Of a DNA stretch of 62,073 nucleotides, positions 1 through 6,889 are shown piece by piece. Source of the stretch: a virus; IMG/VR virus record IMGVR_UViG_3300045918_000207, positions 1 to 62,073 of that record; one strand, given 5' to 3'. Under the pieces are notes generated by a model, which was not told the origin of the DNA, did not search any database, and saw nothing but the letters and a program-made list of their open reading frames with translations. The translations under genes were made by a program, and so were the position numbers. Position 1 is the first letter of the stretch; every line of letters starts with the position of its first letter.

Positions 1-127
1 AATGATAGGTAGGGGAAAGGGGGTTATTTGGTTTGTTGGGGTGTATTAGGCTTATGGTGGGGTTTTAATCTTTGGTTGGGGTAATGTGTTCAGGGTTTGG
101 TTATCTTCTGTTTTTGGGGTGTTTTAT
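1..127. repeat. left terminal inverted repeat, 127 bp
   Basis: Bases 1-127 are the exact reverse complement of 61947-62073; identity stops at base 128 (tga inward on the left, att inward on the right). The strand running 5' to 3' inward is G- and T-rich, with repeated GGGG runs of the form TTGGGGT or GTGGGGT, so each end has a G-rich 5' strand. No gene lies in it. It may be a real terminal repeat of a linear genome or a shared k-mer left by assembly. Confidence 0.95.
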
Positions 128-183
128 TGAATGATATGTGGTTTATTGATTAACGTAGCTTTAACAGTTTTAAGGGGATTTTA

Positions 184-216
184 ATTGTTATGTGTGAAAT
201 CAATGGAGTAGATTTG
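184..216 (+). promoter_or_regulatory. putative promoter of left operon
   Basis: TAGATTTG at 209-216 fits the Bacteroidota -7 box TAnnTTTG, with ATTG at 184-187 as a possible -33 box. Transcription would start about 35-45 bases before the first gene. The rest of 128-261 is AT-rich and I see nothing else in it. Confidence 0.5.
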
Positions 217-261
217 AGGTATTAAATACTTTTACTCTATTAAATTAAACCCGTTACCGTA

Positions 262-456
262 ATGAAAAAAATAGAACAACAACCTGAAAATCAGCCAATT
301 AAAAAGAAAGGTGGTGCAAGAATAGGTGCAGGGAGAAAGCCAAAAACACCCGAAACCAAGTGCAAACAAGTCTATTTCTACGTTCCCACCCATTTAATAC
401 CCAAATTCAAAGAAAAAGTAAGTGAAGTATTGGATAGATTGTTGGATAATATTTAG
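262..456 (+). CDS. small basic protein with GGARxGAGRxP motif
   Basis: A 64-residue basic protein. Residues 17-27 read GGARIGAGRKP, a motif found at the N-terminus of many small phage and plasmid DNA-binding or terminase-small-like proteins; its Gly-Arg-Pro character resembles an AT-hook. The rest is short and helical (YVPTHLIPKFKEKVSEVLDRLL), so a ribbon-helix-helix-like DNA binder is possible. As the first gene of the left operon it could be an early regulator. The function is inferred from the motif only. Confidence 0.7.
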   Translation: MKKIEQQPENQPIKKKGGARIGAGRKPKTPETKCKQVYFYVPTHLIPKFKEKVSEVLDRLLDNI

Positions 457-507
457 ATTTTAAGGACTTTTTAATTAGATTTATTAGATTAATTAGAAAA
501 TACGATA

Positions 508-515
508 TACTTTTG
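508..515 (+). promoter_or_regulatory. possible -7 box upstream of second gene
   Basis: TACTTTTG matches TAnnTTTG and lies 20 bases before the next start codon. No clear TTTG -33 box is visible, although repeated TTAGATT/AATTAG runs lie just upstream. Confidence 0.35.
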
Positions 516-534
516 AGTTCTAAATAATCTAATT

Positions 535-900
535 ATGCAAGAACAAGTAAAAGGTATTTTATTCGATTTTAAAAACGGTGGTTGGTCAGTTCAAAAACTT
601 GAAAAGGGATTGGGGTTTTCAAACGGTTCTTTGGGAAAGGCAGCTTCGGGGAAAGTTAATCTTTCAGAAGTTCGGTTTATTAAGTTGATTGACCTGCACC
701 AAAAAACGTTTAAAAAAACACCTGCCGTAACCGAAAAGTTAAAAACGCAAATCAAAGAAAACAATACTTCACCTAAAAAAGAAGCTATTTTAGAACAAAG
801 AAACCCCGAAAAAACAGACGAACCGACTTCTCTTTCCGATTTATTTAAGGGTAGAAACGGGGCTACATCAAATTATGTAAACCCAAAACGACTAAAATAA
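535..900 (+). CDS. hypothetical protein, possible HTH N-terminus
   Basis: 121 residues. The first 55 or so (VQKLEKGLGFSNGSLGKAASG) resemble a Cro/CI-type helix-turn-helix, with a helix, a short turn at GFSNGS and a second helix. The remainder is Lys/Glu-rich and probably disordered. No Shine-Dalgarno is present; the leader is AT-rich, as across the window. It could be a small transcriptional regulator of the early region, but I do not recognise a specific family. Confidence 0.65.
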   Translation: MQEQVKGILFDFKNGGWSVQKLEKGLGFSNGSLGKAASGKVNLSEVRFIKLIDLHQKTFKKTPAVTEKLKTQIKENNTSPKKEAILEQRNPEKTDEPTSLSDLFKGRNGATSNYVNPKRLK

Positions 901-929
901 CCTTAATTAAAGAACATAAAGCGTAAAAT

Positions 930-1067
930 ATGAAATTATGGGTTTTAATATTAGAAAAAGAAGGGAGGTGGTCAGAAGAGCCATATTGGTGTAATATTAG
1001 GTATATGATTGGGAAGTATTTTTTGAAAGAATTAAAATCCGTAATTCAACTAAAACTTGATAAATAA
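930..1067 (+). CDS. small hypothetical protein (45 aa)
   Basis: A short open frame from ATG 930 to TAA 1065-1067, fitting between its neighbours and ending four bases before the next start. It encodes a basic, Trp-rich peptide (MKLWVLILEKEGRWSEEPYW at the N-terminus). No family is recognised. Support is position, same strand and lack of any other gene here. Confidence 0.45.
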   Translation: MKLWVLILEKEGRWSEEPYWCNIRYMIGKYFLKELKSVIQLKLDK

Positions 1068-1071
1068 AAAC

Positions 1072-1395
1072 ATGGCACAAATACATTTACAAAAAGAAAC
1101 GGAACGTAGACTTTGGGCTGAATTGGAAGGTGGTTTATTTGTTCACGTTTATATTTCAACATTTCACGGATATAAGCAGAAGATATTTAACCTTAGCCAA
1201 GACTATTATACTGTAAAAGATGCCAAAGTATTACAAATACATAAAAATGGACTATCTGAAACAAATGATGATTTATGGACTTTTGTAACTCAATGTAAAA
1301 AAGTAGGCAAATACAACCCAAACAAAAAGTACAAAAACAAGCATACAGAAATACCCTACAACGTCATATTACCACTTTTCAAGCCAACTAAATAA
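1072..1395 (+). CDS. hypothetical protein (107 aa)
   Basis: The ATG at 1072 is preferred to the in-frame TTG at 1057, because the TTG overlaps the preceding small gene and the ATG follows the usual AAAAAC leader. The protein starts MAQIHLQKETERRLWAEL and has a basic Lys/Asn-rich C-terminus. No known domain is recognised and no membrane segment is visible. Confidence 0.7.
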   Translation: MAQIHLQKETERRLWAELEGGLFVHVYISTFHGYKQKIFNLSQDYYTVKDAKVLQIHKNGLSETNDDLWTFVTQCKKVGKYNPNKKYKNKHTEIPYNVILPLFKPTK

Positions 1396-1405
1396 AGAAA
1401 TACCT

Positions 1406-1654
1406 ATGGTAAATACAAATTTTATTCCCCGAACCTATACCCCTAAAAGAAAAGTCAATTACCATAAAAGGGATAATTATGAATCGTTGCTGAAAAAATT
1501 GTATGAAGAAAGCAATAAAACAAAGTACAATGGTGACTTATCCTACCTATCTGATAATGAATTACTTGTTTCTATAAATGGGTTGCTTAGTAAATTAGGG
1601 TTAACTACGATGGATGAAAACGAACTATCCCGACCATTATCCTTACGAAATTAA
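1406..1654 (+). CDS. hypothetical protein (82 aa)
   Basis: Small protein, basic at the N-terminus (residues 8-25 rich in Arg/Lys/Tyr) with a helical C-terminal half ending in MDENELSRPLSLRN. Ten bases separate it from the gene before, so it is likely cotranscribed. No recognised family. It is the last gene before the 360-base non-coding stretch. Confidence 0.65.
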   Translation: MVNTNFIPRTYTPKRKVNYHKRDNYESLLKKLYEESNKTKYNGDLSYLSDNELLVSINGLLSKLGLTTMDENELSRPLSLRN

Positions 1655-1740
1655 AATCACCTTAAATCTAACCAATATAATATATAATACTAACTATTGG
1701 TTTTATCTTTGGTTGATGTTCTTTTAAATAGTTGTTTGTG

Positions 1741-1983
1741 ATGGGTGCAAAATTTTGTACGCAGTAGTTAGGGGTAATGCTCGAAGTTGCAACGATGCGG
1801 GGTATGAGCAACTAATCAATACCTACCCAAAGCAAACAATAACGGTCATTACCTGATGTGTGTGAAGTTCGTAAAATCGAATGACAAGGCTAACTCACAA
1901 GGTTAGATACAGAGATACTTCCTTCACGTTAAATGCGTAGGGGCAAGCGCACGTATCATTCACACCACAAAGGGTAATGCCGT
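1741..1983 (+). ncRNA. candidate structured RNA in a gene-free stretch
   Basis: Bases 1655-2011 hold no gene in either strand that I trust. From about 1741 the sequence has more G and C than its surroundings and many pairing segments: CTAAC/GTTAG around TCACAAG (about 1890-1906), TTCG/CGAA (about 1868-1881), ATGCGT/ACGTAT (about 1933-1956), GTGAAG with CTTCxxTCAC, and an outer helix of CGGxCATTACC (1843-1853) with GGGTAATGCCG (1972-1982). GGGTAATGC occurs twice, at 1772-1780 and 1972-1980, and either copy can pair with CATTACC. I see no tRNA, tmRNA or hammerhead core. Confidence 0.5.
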
Positions 1984-2011
1984 TTATTTTAAACAATTAA
2001 AAAAGCGAAAT

Positions 2012-2263
2012 ATGACAAGTCTTGAATTGTACAAGTTTGTAGATGATAACCAAATTGAATATCATTGGCATGATGAAGATGTAATAGCCTTTGTAACCGT
2101 ATGGGATATTGAAGATTTTAATAAAATGTTAGGAGTATCAATACTGGATGAAGAAGGTATTAAGTGTACTATGAAAGAAAAATACTTCTGTTTTTGGATG
2201 AAAGACATTTGTGAATACTTCGATATTAAATTAGATGAAATTTTCCCAAACAAATCTAACTAA
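2012..2263 (+). CDS. hypothetical acidic protein (83 aa)
   Basis: Acidic small protein starting MTSLELYKFVDDNQIEYHWH, with aromatic and acidic residues throughout and no membrane segment. Such proteins occur in Bacteroidota phages and mobile elements without known function; this is a family impression rather than a match. It follows the candidate structured RNA by about 30 bases, so the RNA could lie in its 5' leader. Confidence 0.65.
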   Translation: MTSLELYKFVDDNQIEYHWHDEDVIAFVTVWDIEDFNKMLGVSILDEEGIKCTMKEKYFCFWMKDICEYFDIKLDEIFPNKSN

Positions 2264-2299
2264 CCACCCATAACAGTAATTAACTTTTAATTCAAAAGT

Positions 2300-2686
2300 A
2301 TGAGAGAGATAAAATTCAGAGTTTGGGATAAAAAATATAATTCTTATTCAGAAGAACCGTATTATAGATTGCTATTATCAAAAAATGGGCAAGTTTATAA
2401 TTCAGAAAATGATGAATGGCATAAAATTGATGGTAGGTATGTAATTCAGCAATTCACCGGCTTAACCGACAAGAACGGTAAAGAGATTTATGAAGGGGAT
2501 ATAGTTGAATCAGAAAAATGGGTTAGTATAGGTAAATATGAAAGGTGTATCGGAATTATTGAGTATCAGTATTGTTCATTTACTATTGACTGTATAAAAG
2601 AATGGTCAGGAAGTAATGCCGTATTAAATGGTAACGCAACCGTAATCGGGAACATCTATGAAAACCCTAACCTACTTAACCCCTAA
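2300..2686 (+). CDS. YopX family protein
   Basis: 128 residues with the YopX hallmark: N-terminal MREIKFRVWD, the central QFTGLTDKNGKEIYEGDIVE and a C-terminal VIGNIYENPNLL. YopX proteins are small phage-encoded beta-rich proteins, named from Bacillus phage SPbeta, of unknown function. A second copy lies on the opposite strand at 6083-6493. Family assignment is confident; role is unknown. Confidence 0.9.
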   Translation: MREIKFRVWDKKYNSYSEEPYYRLLLSKNGQVYNSENDEWHKIDGRYVIQQFTGLTDKNGKEIYEGDIVESEKWVSIGKYERCIGIIEYQYCSFTIDCIKEWSGSNAVLNGNATVIGNIYENPNLLNP

Positions 2687-2689
2687 CCC

Positions 2690-3373
2690 ATGAATAAGCA
2701 AATAAAAACAGGTAATAGCACAGAAGGTATTGAAGTAATTAAAATCACTAAAGAAGAATATAAAAGCCTTGATGCCAACCTTAAATTTTTCGGGAAAGAA
2801 GGATTGCAATTAAAACCAAAAGAACCCATGCCACAAGAGAAAGAGTTAACAGCCATGATGCCCAGTAAAGAAACATTAGAATTTGCTAAATGGTATAGCG
2901 GAATGGAAGAAAGTAAAGTAATTTCTGTTTACCAAAGATGGCAAAATGAACAGCCATTACCTATTGAGGAAGAAAAAACAGTAACTCAAATATGGGAAGA
3001 ACTTAATACCCACCCATCCCAAAAGGAAGAAGTGAATAACCATCTATATTCAGGACTTACCTATATAGAAAAGAAAATGGAATCCCAAAAGGAAGTAACA
3101 GATAGTAGTTTGGTGAGAGAAGCGGAAGAACTTTACCCGTTTGATAATTGGGCGGCTGATGCTAATATAGGTACAAGAGCAGCAGCAAGATACAATGATT
3201 CACAAGCGCACAAACGTGAAGCCCATATAAATTCCGCCCAACTACACCGTAATGATGGATTGAATCAGCTTATTGAGTGGTTAGATGTTCAGGTTACAAT
3301 GTCATCGGATGTCGAATTATTCCAAACAGAAATCCTCACCAAAGCAAAAGAAATACAATCTAATAACCAATAA
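2690..3373 (+). CDS. hypothetical protein (227 aa)
   Basis: Three bases after the YopX gene. The protein is Glu/Lys-rich and probably mostly helical; the most conserved-looking part is residues 135-180 (LYPFDNWAADANIGTRAAAR and following). Small phage proteins with a similar ETLEFAKWYSGM segment occur in Bacteroidota phages, but no function is known to me. No catalytic motif or membrane segment is visible. Confidence 0.7.
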   Translation: MNKQIKTGNSTEGIEVIKITKEEYKSLDANLKFFGKEGLQLKPKEPMPQEKELTAMMPSKETLEFAKWYSGMEESKVISVYQRWQNEQPLPIEEEKTVTQIWEELNTHPSQKEEVNNHLYSGLTYIEKKMESQKEVTDSSLVREAEELYPFDNWAADANIGTRAAARYNDSQAHKREAHINSAQLHRNDGLNQLIEWLDVQVTMSSDVELFQTEILTKAKEIQSNNQ

Positions 3374-3383
3374 ACCAAACACA

Positions 3384-3665
3384 ATGAAGCAAACAGTATA
3401 TATCCCTTTTGAATATTCAGAAAAAATGACAAGGCATCAACTGCCGAAGTTTAAATTATCTGTTTCTAATGGGATTGATTTTGATACCGTATCTCACTTG
3501 CAAAAAGTTGAAGGCTATTTCTTCACCGAATCAGAAATGGAAATCCTCAAACGAATAGCCAAAAAAGACAAAGAAGATAACACCAATGTACTTCAAGAAA
3601 TAATCTTAGGAACGGAGTACGGGGTGAAGTTTATGGAGAATCTAAATAAATTAAAAAATGAATAA
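3384..3665 (+). CDS. hypothetical protein (93 aa)
   Basis: The ATG at 3384 is chosen because upstream in-frame sequence from 3285 lies inside the preceding gene. The protein begins MKQTVYIPFEYSEKMTRHQL and ends in an acidic/basic helix. It overlaps the next gene by 8 bases, suggesting coupled translation. No family recognised. Confidence 0.65.
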   Translation: MKQTVYIPFEYSEKMTRHQLPKFKLSVSNGIDFDTVSHLQKVEGYFFTESEMEILKRIAKKDKEDNTNVLQEIILGTEYGVKFMENLNKLKNE

Positions 3666-3963
3666 AACAACCGAAATACTAAGTAAAAAGGTAGCCATAG
3701 ACTTCCCTGATGGTAATGGAAATGATTTAAAAGTATATAGGGAAGAAGCCGTAATAGGTATGTTAGATGAAATGGCAGAAGTGTTTCCCTGTAATATATG
3801 TGTACTGGATAAGAATTATTTGACGGATAAAGAAGAAATAGAGCGTTTAGAAAAGATAATATTTCAACAATCAGATACTATTACAAGTCTACAACAAAGA
3901 TTAGTAGCATTACAACATGTTAATAATGAGTTATTAGGTTTGGGTAATATTAAAAGATATTAA
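3658..3963 (+). CDS. hypothetical protein with C-terminal coiled coil (101 aa)
   Basis: The last gene of the left rightward operon. Residues 56-95 form a heptad-like helix (EIERLEKIIFQQSDTITSLQ and on), so it probably oligomerises. A CxxC at residues 45-48 could bind metal but stands alone. It is followed 31 bases later by a strong terminator. No known function. Confidence 0.65.
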   Translation: MNKTTEILSKKVAIDFPDGNGNDLKVYREEAVIGMLDEMAEVFPCNICVLDKNYLTDKEEIERLEKIIFQQSDTITSLQQRLVALQHVNNELLGLGNIKRY

Positions 3964-3994
3964 AGTCTGTTCATTGGTGTTTTGGTTAAAGGTT

Positions 3995-4029
3995 AAGCCC
4001 CGTCTAATATTGATTAGCGGGGCTTTTTG
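3995..4029 (+). terminator. rho-independent terminator of left operon
   Basis: AAGCCCCG (3995-4002) pairs with CGGGGCTT (4018-4025); an inner CTAAT/ATTAG helix lies within, and TTTTTG follows. It sits between convergent operons and ends the rightward left-arm transcript. Confidence 0.9.
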
Positions 4030-4051
4030 TACTGCTATATGTATAGGGGGA

Positions 4052-4267
4052 TTAGTTAAGGTAGTATATTCCGTTCTTTATTGCATAGATAGCTATACCC
4101 ACAGCGTTCTTTGATTCTGTTTCAGCCATTATTTTATTACGCATTGTTTCTACGCCACGCTTGCTGATACCCATCTCTATTGCGATTTCTTTGCTTGTTT
4201 TTTGCTCGCAAATTAAGCGGATTAACTTCTTTCTTCGCTCAATTCTAACGGTTCTCTTGAGTGCCAT
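4052..4267 (-). CDS. LuxR-type helix-turn-helix protein
   Basis: 71 residues from the ATG at 4267 (an in-frame ATG at 4276 would add three). The segment SKEIAIEMGISKRGVETMRN is a typical LuxR/GerE helix-turn-helix: SxxEIA, a turn at GIS, and a recognition helix beginning KRGVE. There is no receiver or ligand domain, so it is a stand-alone DNA binder. It overlaps the upstream gene by about 46 bases, which is long, but its HTH is convincing. It probably regulates phage genes; the target is unknown. Confidence 0.75.
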   Translation of the reverse strand: MALKRTVRIERRKKLIRLICEQKTSKEIAIEMGISKRGVETMRNKIMAETESKNAVGIAIYAIKNGIYYLN

Positions 4268-4488
4268 AACTCCCAATGTGGTTTAATGATAAATGAACAT
4301 TGATGATTTGCATTTGCAGGATATAGCCATTTAAAGCTATCTATAAACTTTTGTCTTTCCTTGACACTTCTATACTCTAATCTCTTAATTAATTGACCAT
4401 TTATATAAAACTCTATTACAGGCTTTATACTACCACCACCTGTATGTATTGACTTAGTATTGTTTTGCTTTTTTTCTAATACTTCCAT
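4222..4488 (-). CDS. hypothetical protein (88 aa)
   Basis: Starts three bases after the stop of the 55-residue HTH gene, so the two are probably coupled. The Gly-containing N-terminus (THTGGGSIKP-like) leads into an IEFYINGQLIKR beta-hairpin-like segment. No known family. Its C-terminal coding region overlaps the LuxR-type gene in another frame. Confidence 0.6.
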   Translation of the reverse strand: MEVLEKKQNNTKSIHTGGGSIKPVIEFYINGQLIKRLEYRSVKERQKFIDSFKWLYPANANHQCSFIIKPHWELWHSREPLELSEERS

Positions 4489-4491
4489 AGC

Positions 4492-4659
4492 TTAAGGATT
4501 TGGTGTACCCCACTTTTTAGTTGCCCTTTCAAGTAGTCTGTAAATAGTACCAGTTGGGATACCCAATTCAGCACTTACCTGCTTAAATATTAACCCTTGT
4601 GAGAATAAATCCCATACAAGTCTTTCGTCTGTTTCTGTATAAGTTTTCTTACCTGCCAT
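4492..4659 (-). CDS. small helix-turn-helix protein (55 aa)
   Basis: An open frame from ATG 4659 to TAA 4494-4492. The protein reads MAGKKTYTETDERLVWDLFS, then a helix-turn-helix in the segment FKQVSAELGIPTGTIYRLLE, like the HTH of resolvases, transposase N-termini or sigma region 4. Such one-domain proteins bind DNA and often regulate. It sits between two genes of the same strand with 3-base gaps on each side, strongly supporting a real gene. Confidence 0.75.
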   Translation of the reverse strand: MAGKKTYTETDERLVWDLFSQGLIFKQVSAELGIPTGTIYRLLERATKKWGTPNP

Positions 4660-4662
4660 AGT

Positions 4663-5319
4663 TTACATTTCAGTTTTTAAATATTCAATAAGTATAGGCG
4701 GTATCCTTTTACGTTCTGTTAAGGCTATTGACGGGTATATCTTTACAAACCTTTCTATCACTATCCCAAAGCAATTTAAGTCTACTATGTCAATCATGTG
4801 GTCGTCAAAATTCTTGTGGCAAGATTTTCCATAGTAGCACAATTCAATCCAATTATCAGGATGCGTAGATACGGAAGGGAACAAATTCTTAGGTAGGATG
4901 TGGCAAACAGAATAATGGAATTTAGAATCTGCATCTTTATTCAATATCATTGTATCCCCGTTGCAGTGCATACACCTGCCTGTCATTTCCATCTTTCGTT
5001 CAATAAACCACCTGCCTAACTCTCCCCTACCTTCAAATGGCTTTAATTCAGCTTTTATATCGTTAGCTTCATTTTCCATCCATTTAGGCGGTACGAATGA
5101 TGTTACAGATGATTTAGGTTCTTCCACTAATCCAAATGCTTCTTTTACATCAAACCAACCTGCTTTGGTAGGCTTACGTTTTTGTTCTTCTTTGTGCTTA
5201 TCTATACCACGTTGTACAATACTTCTACGGTCAAAATCTTCCCTTTTATATTGGTGGGAACGACAAAACCCTTTACCAAAAACGGGATTATTGCAGCCAT
5301 TAAAATTACAAAACTTCAT
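4663..5319 (-). CDS. Cys/His-rich HNH-nuclease-like protein (218 aa)
   Basis: Residues 4-22 (CNFNGCN ... GKGFCRSH) form a C-C-C-H zinc knuckle. From about residue 115, CMHCNG, CHILPK, NWIELC and SCHKNFDDH follow in the order of an HNH or NinG-like metal-binding beta-beta-alpha fold: CxxC, then H, an Asn and a final His. The likely role is DNA or RNA nicking, perhaps recombination like lambda NinG. The start overlaps the TGA of the upstream small gene as ATGA. The nuclease activity is inferred from motif order. Confidence 0.7.
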   Translation of the reverse strand: MKFCNFNGCNNPVFGKGFCRSHQYKREDFDRRSIVQRGIDKHKEEQKRKPTKAGWFDVKEAFGLVEEPKSSVTSFVPPKWMENEANDIKAELKPFEGRGELGRWFIERKMEMTGRCMHCNGDTMILNKDADSKFHYSVCHILPKNLFPSVSTHPDNWIELCYYGKSCHKNFDDHMIDIVDLNCFGIVIERFVKIYPSIALTERKRIPPILIEYLKTEM

Positions 5320-5429
5320 ATCTTAAATAATTTATCCCCAACAAATCTATAATGAATACTACCTACTATTATTACATAGTCTAACCTCTTAGCTAATTCA
5401 TATATTAGTAGTCTTTGTTGGTTAGTCAT
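5316..5429 (-). CDS. small protein (37 aa)
   Basis: ATG at 5429, TGA at 5318-5316, with ATGA overlap into the HNH-like gene. It begins MTNQQRLLIYELAKRLDYVI; the MTxxQxxLL start resembles other tiny open frames near 5864, 9979 and 10894. Too small to assign. Existence is supported by translational coupling and by filling the gap exactly. Confidence 0.5.
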   Translation of the reverse strand: MTNQQRLLIYELAKRLDYVIIVGSIHYRFVGDKLFKI

Positions 5430-5432
5430 TGA

Positions 5433-5855
5433 TTATTTATTTAGCCATTTTAAGAAACGTTCCCATCTTGTAGGTTTTTTAGGTGGCAGGAAAACGTGAA
5501 TTGGCTGTGGTGGTTCTTTCATTATGTATTCGGTGAACTTATCTTGTAATTCTTTTTGACCGTCAATTAGAATTTGTATTATATCGTAAGGGCTTTTGTT
5601 ACGCATAAGTTCTTCCATTACTCTTTTAAAAACGGGAGAAGTGTGCCAATATTTTTGTGCAAATTCGGGTGTAAACTTGTCTAATATCTCTTTACGTTTA
5701 AGATAATAGCTTTCTTCGTCATCCAATGGAGTATAACTCTCAATAGCCTTAACAACAAAACTATTCCAATGATGATTTTCGGTAGCCAATTTATCGTAAT
5801 GCTGCAAAGCATCCTCCCGTAACATTTCTACTGTTGGCTTATACGTTTGTTCCAT
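5433..5855 (-). CDS. hypothetical protein (140 aa)
   Basis: Mostly helical protein: MEQTYKPTVEMLREDALQHY at the start and a Pro-rich, basic C-terminus (PPKKPTRWERFLKWLNK) that could be an amphipathic helix. No family, catalytic motif or membrane segment is recognised. It is followed three bases later by the 37-residue gene. Confidence 0.65.
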   Translation of the reverse strand: MEQTYKPTVEMLREDALQHYDKLATENHHWNSFVVKAIESYTPLDDEESYYLKRKEILDKFTPEFAQKYWHTSPVFKRVMEELMRNKSPYDIIQILIDGQKELQDKFTEYIMKEPPQPIHVFLPPKKPTRWERFLKWLNK

Positions 5856-5890
5856 ATTTTTATTTTATATTAGTAGTCTTTGTGTTTCTG

Positions 5891-6058
5891 TCATGGGTTA
5901 CGGGTTATTAGTGTTTCATCTATTTCTTCAAAATGAATATCTATAAAACATTCATCCGAACCTATTACATCCCACCATTTATCTTCTTCATCCCAAAATG
6001 CAACTACCCATTCTTCATACCATTTAACCCAATAGTATCCGTATTTTCTATTTTCCAT
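5891..6058 (-). CDS. small aromatic-rich protein (55 aa)
   Basis: ATG 6058 to TGA 5893-5891, encoding MENRKYGYYWVKWYEEWVVA, then FWDEEDKWWDVIGSDE and FEEIDE. Small phage and prophage proteins with YYWVKxxxEWxxA and a GSDE/EID ending are frequent and unassigned, some near the DUF551 family. Good codon use and position between two genes of the same strand support it. Confidence 0.65.
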   Translation of the reverse strand: MENRKYGYYWVKWYEEWVVAFWDEEDKWWDVIGSDECFIDIHFEEIDETLITRNP

Positions 6059-6082
6059 TTTATTTTTATTTAGGTGTGTGGG

Positions 6083-6493
6083 TTAGTGGGTTATTAATTC
6101 GGGATTTTGATAAATATCCCCTATGATTTCATACGTTGCAGGTTTACTTCTTTCGCTATATGTTTTTTGGGTATTTAATGAATAGCCGAAATAGGTACTA
6201 CCAAATTCATTTGACGATACTTTTAGTTCCACTACTTCCCTTGTTTTCATTGTTGGGTCTGCATATATAAAGTTATTACCCGTCATAAAAATATCTTTAC
6301 TGCCAACTCTTTCTAAAATATCTCCTTCATAAATATCTTTGCCATTTTTATCTTTTAATCCTGTAAACTGCATAACCTCTCCTGTATGCCATACATCCCT
6401 CATTAAATCACAGCAGAACATACTATTATCAAATGATTGAAGGTCATAAAACATACTACCTTTTGACCAACCACGAAACTTTAATTCACGCAT
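6083..6493 (-). CDS. YopX family protein, second copy
   Basis: 136 residues with MRELKFRGWS, QFTGLKDKNGKDIYEGDIL and IIGDIYQNPEL: the same three YopX blocks as the copy at 2300-2686, but divergent in the middle. It is the first gene of the leftward operon and is read from a promoter in the divergent region to its right. Function unknown. Confidence 0.9.
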   Translation of the reverse strand: MRELKFRGWSKGSMFYDLQSFDNSMFCCDLMRDVWHTGEVMQFTGLKDKNGKDIYEGDILERVGSKDIFMTGNNFIYADPTMKTREVVELKVSSNEFGSTYFGYSLNTQKTYSERSKPATYEIIGDIYQNPELITH

Positions 6494-6534
6494 ATATTTA
6501 AAATTGAACTGTAAAACTAATAAACCTATTAAAG

Positions 6535-6567
6535 CAAATGTATTAAAATACCCTTAAAATACTGCAA
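6535..6567 (-). promoter_or_regulatory. leftward Bacteroidota-type promoter
   Basis: On the minus strand, TACATTTG (6542-6535) is a perfect TAnnTTTG -7 box, and TTG (6567-6565) lies 22 bases upstream. It faces the YopX gene start at 6493, giving a leader of about 35 nt. Confidence 0.7.
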
Positions 6568-6575
6568 GAAAAATT

Positions 6576-6604
6576 TTTGTTATTGAGATAAAGTTATACA
6601 TTTG
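6576..6604 (+). promoter_or_regulatory. rightward Bacteroidota-type promoter for replication genes
   Basis: TTTG at 6576-6579 and TACATTTG at 6597-6604 are separated by 17 bases, close to the Bacteroidota consensus. The start codon follows 19 bases after the -7 box, so the mRNA probably begins close to the GTTACATAAATG that carries the start. Confidence 0.8.
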
Positions 6605-6622
6605 TCAAAAATAGTTACATAA

Positions 6623-6847
6623 ATGACAGATAAAATAGAACTCACTTTAGAAGAAAAAATTGACCGTTCAAGGGAAGGTCGCAGTCAAATGTGGATTGTA
6701 AGCAAGTTAAGGGAAATGGGTTGTGGTATGTCAGAAGCCCAATTTACCCGTAAAAAGAAGGATATATACACCACAGATAGCTTCACAGAAACAGAACTTT
6801 CTGCCCTTTCAACAATACTAAACACCGACTTTACTATCCAAAAGTAA
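6623..6847 (+). CDS. hypothetical protein (74 aa), possible DNA binder
   Basis: Helical protein whose residues 22-48 (SQMWIVSKLREMGCGMSEAQ and following, ending FTRKKKD) could be an HTH with a basic tail. As the first gene after the promoter and just before replication-initiation-like genes it may regulate or bind the origin region; this is inference. No family is recognised. Confidence 0.6.
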   Translation: MTDKIELTLEEKIDRSREGRSQMWIVSKLREMGCGMSEAQFTRKKKDIYTTDSFTETELSALSTILNTDFTIQK

Positions 6848-6889
6848 GGTCTTTTTTATTTTTTACTAACGCTATATACTGGCTTACAC

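Noticed and set aside
1855-1880. Hammerhead ribozyme core suggested by CTGATG
   Set aside because: The necessary GA after CTGATG and the GAAA partner segment are missing at the right spacing.
1655-2011. tRNA or tmRNA gene in the gene-free stretch
   Set aside because: No T-loop (GTTCxAxxC) with a matching 7-bp acceptor stem or CCA-end spacing could be found.
3285-3383. In-frame upstream extension of the gene at 3384
   Set aside because: The extension lies within the preceding gene in another frame; ATG 3384 has the typical AAACACA leader.
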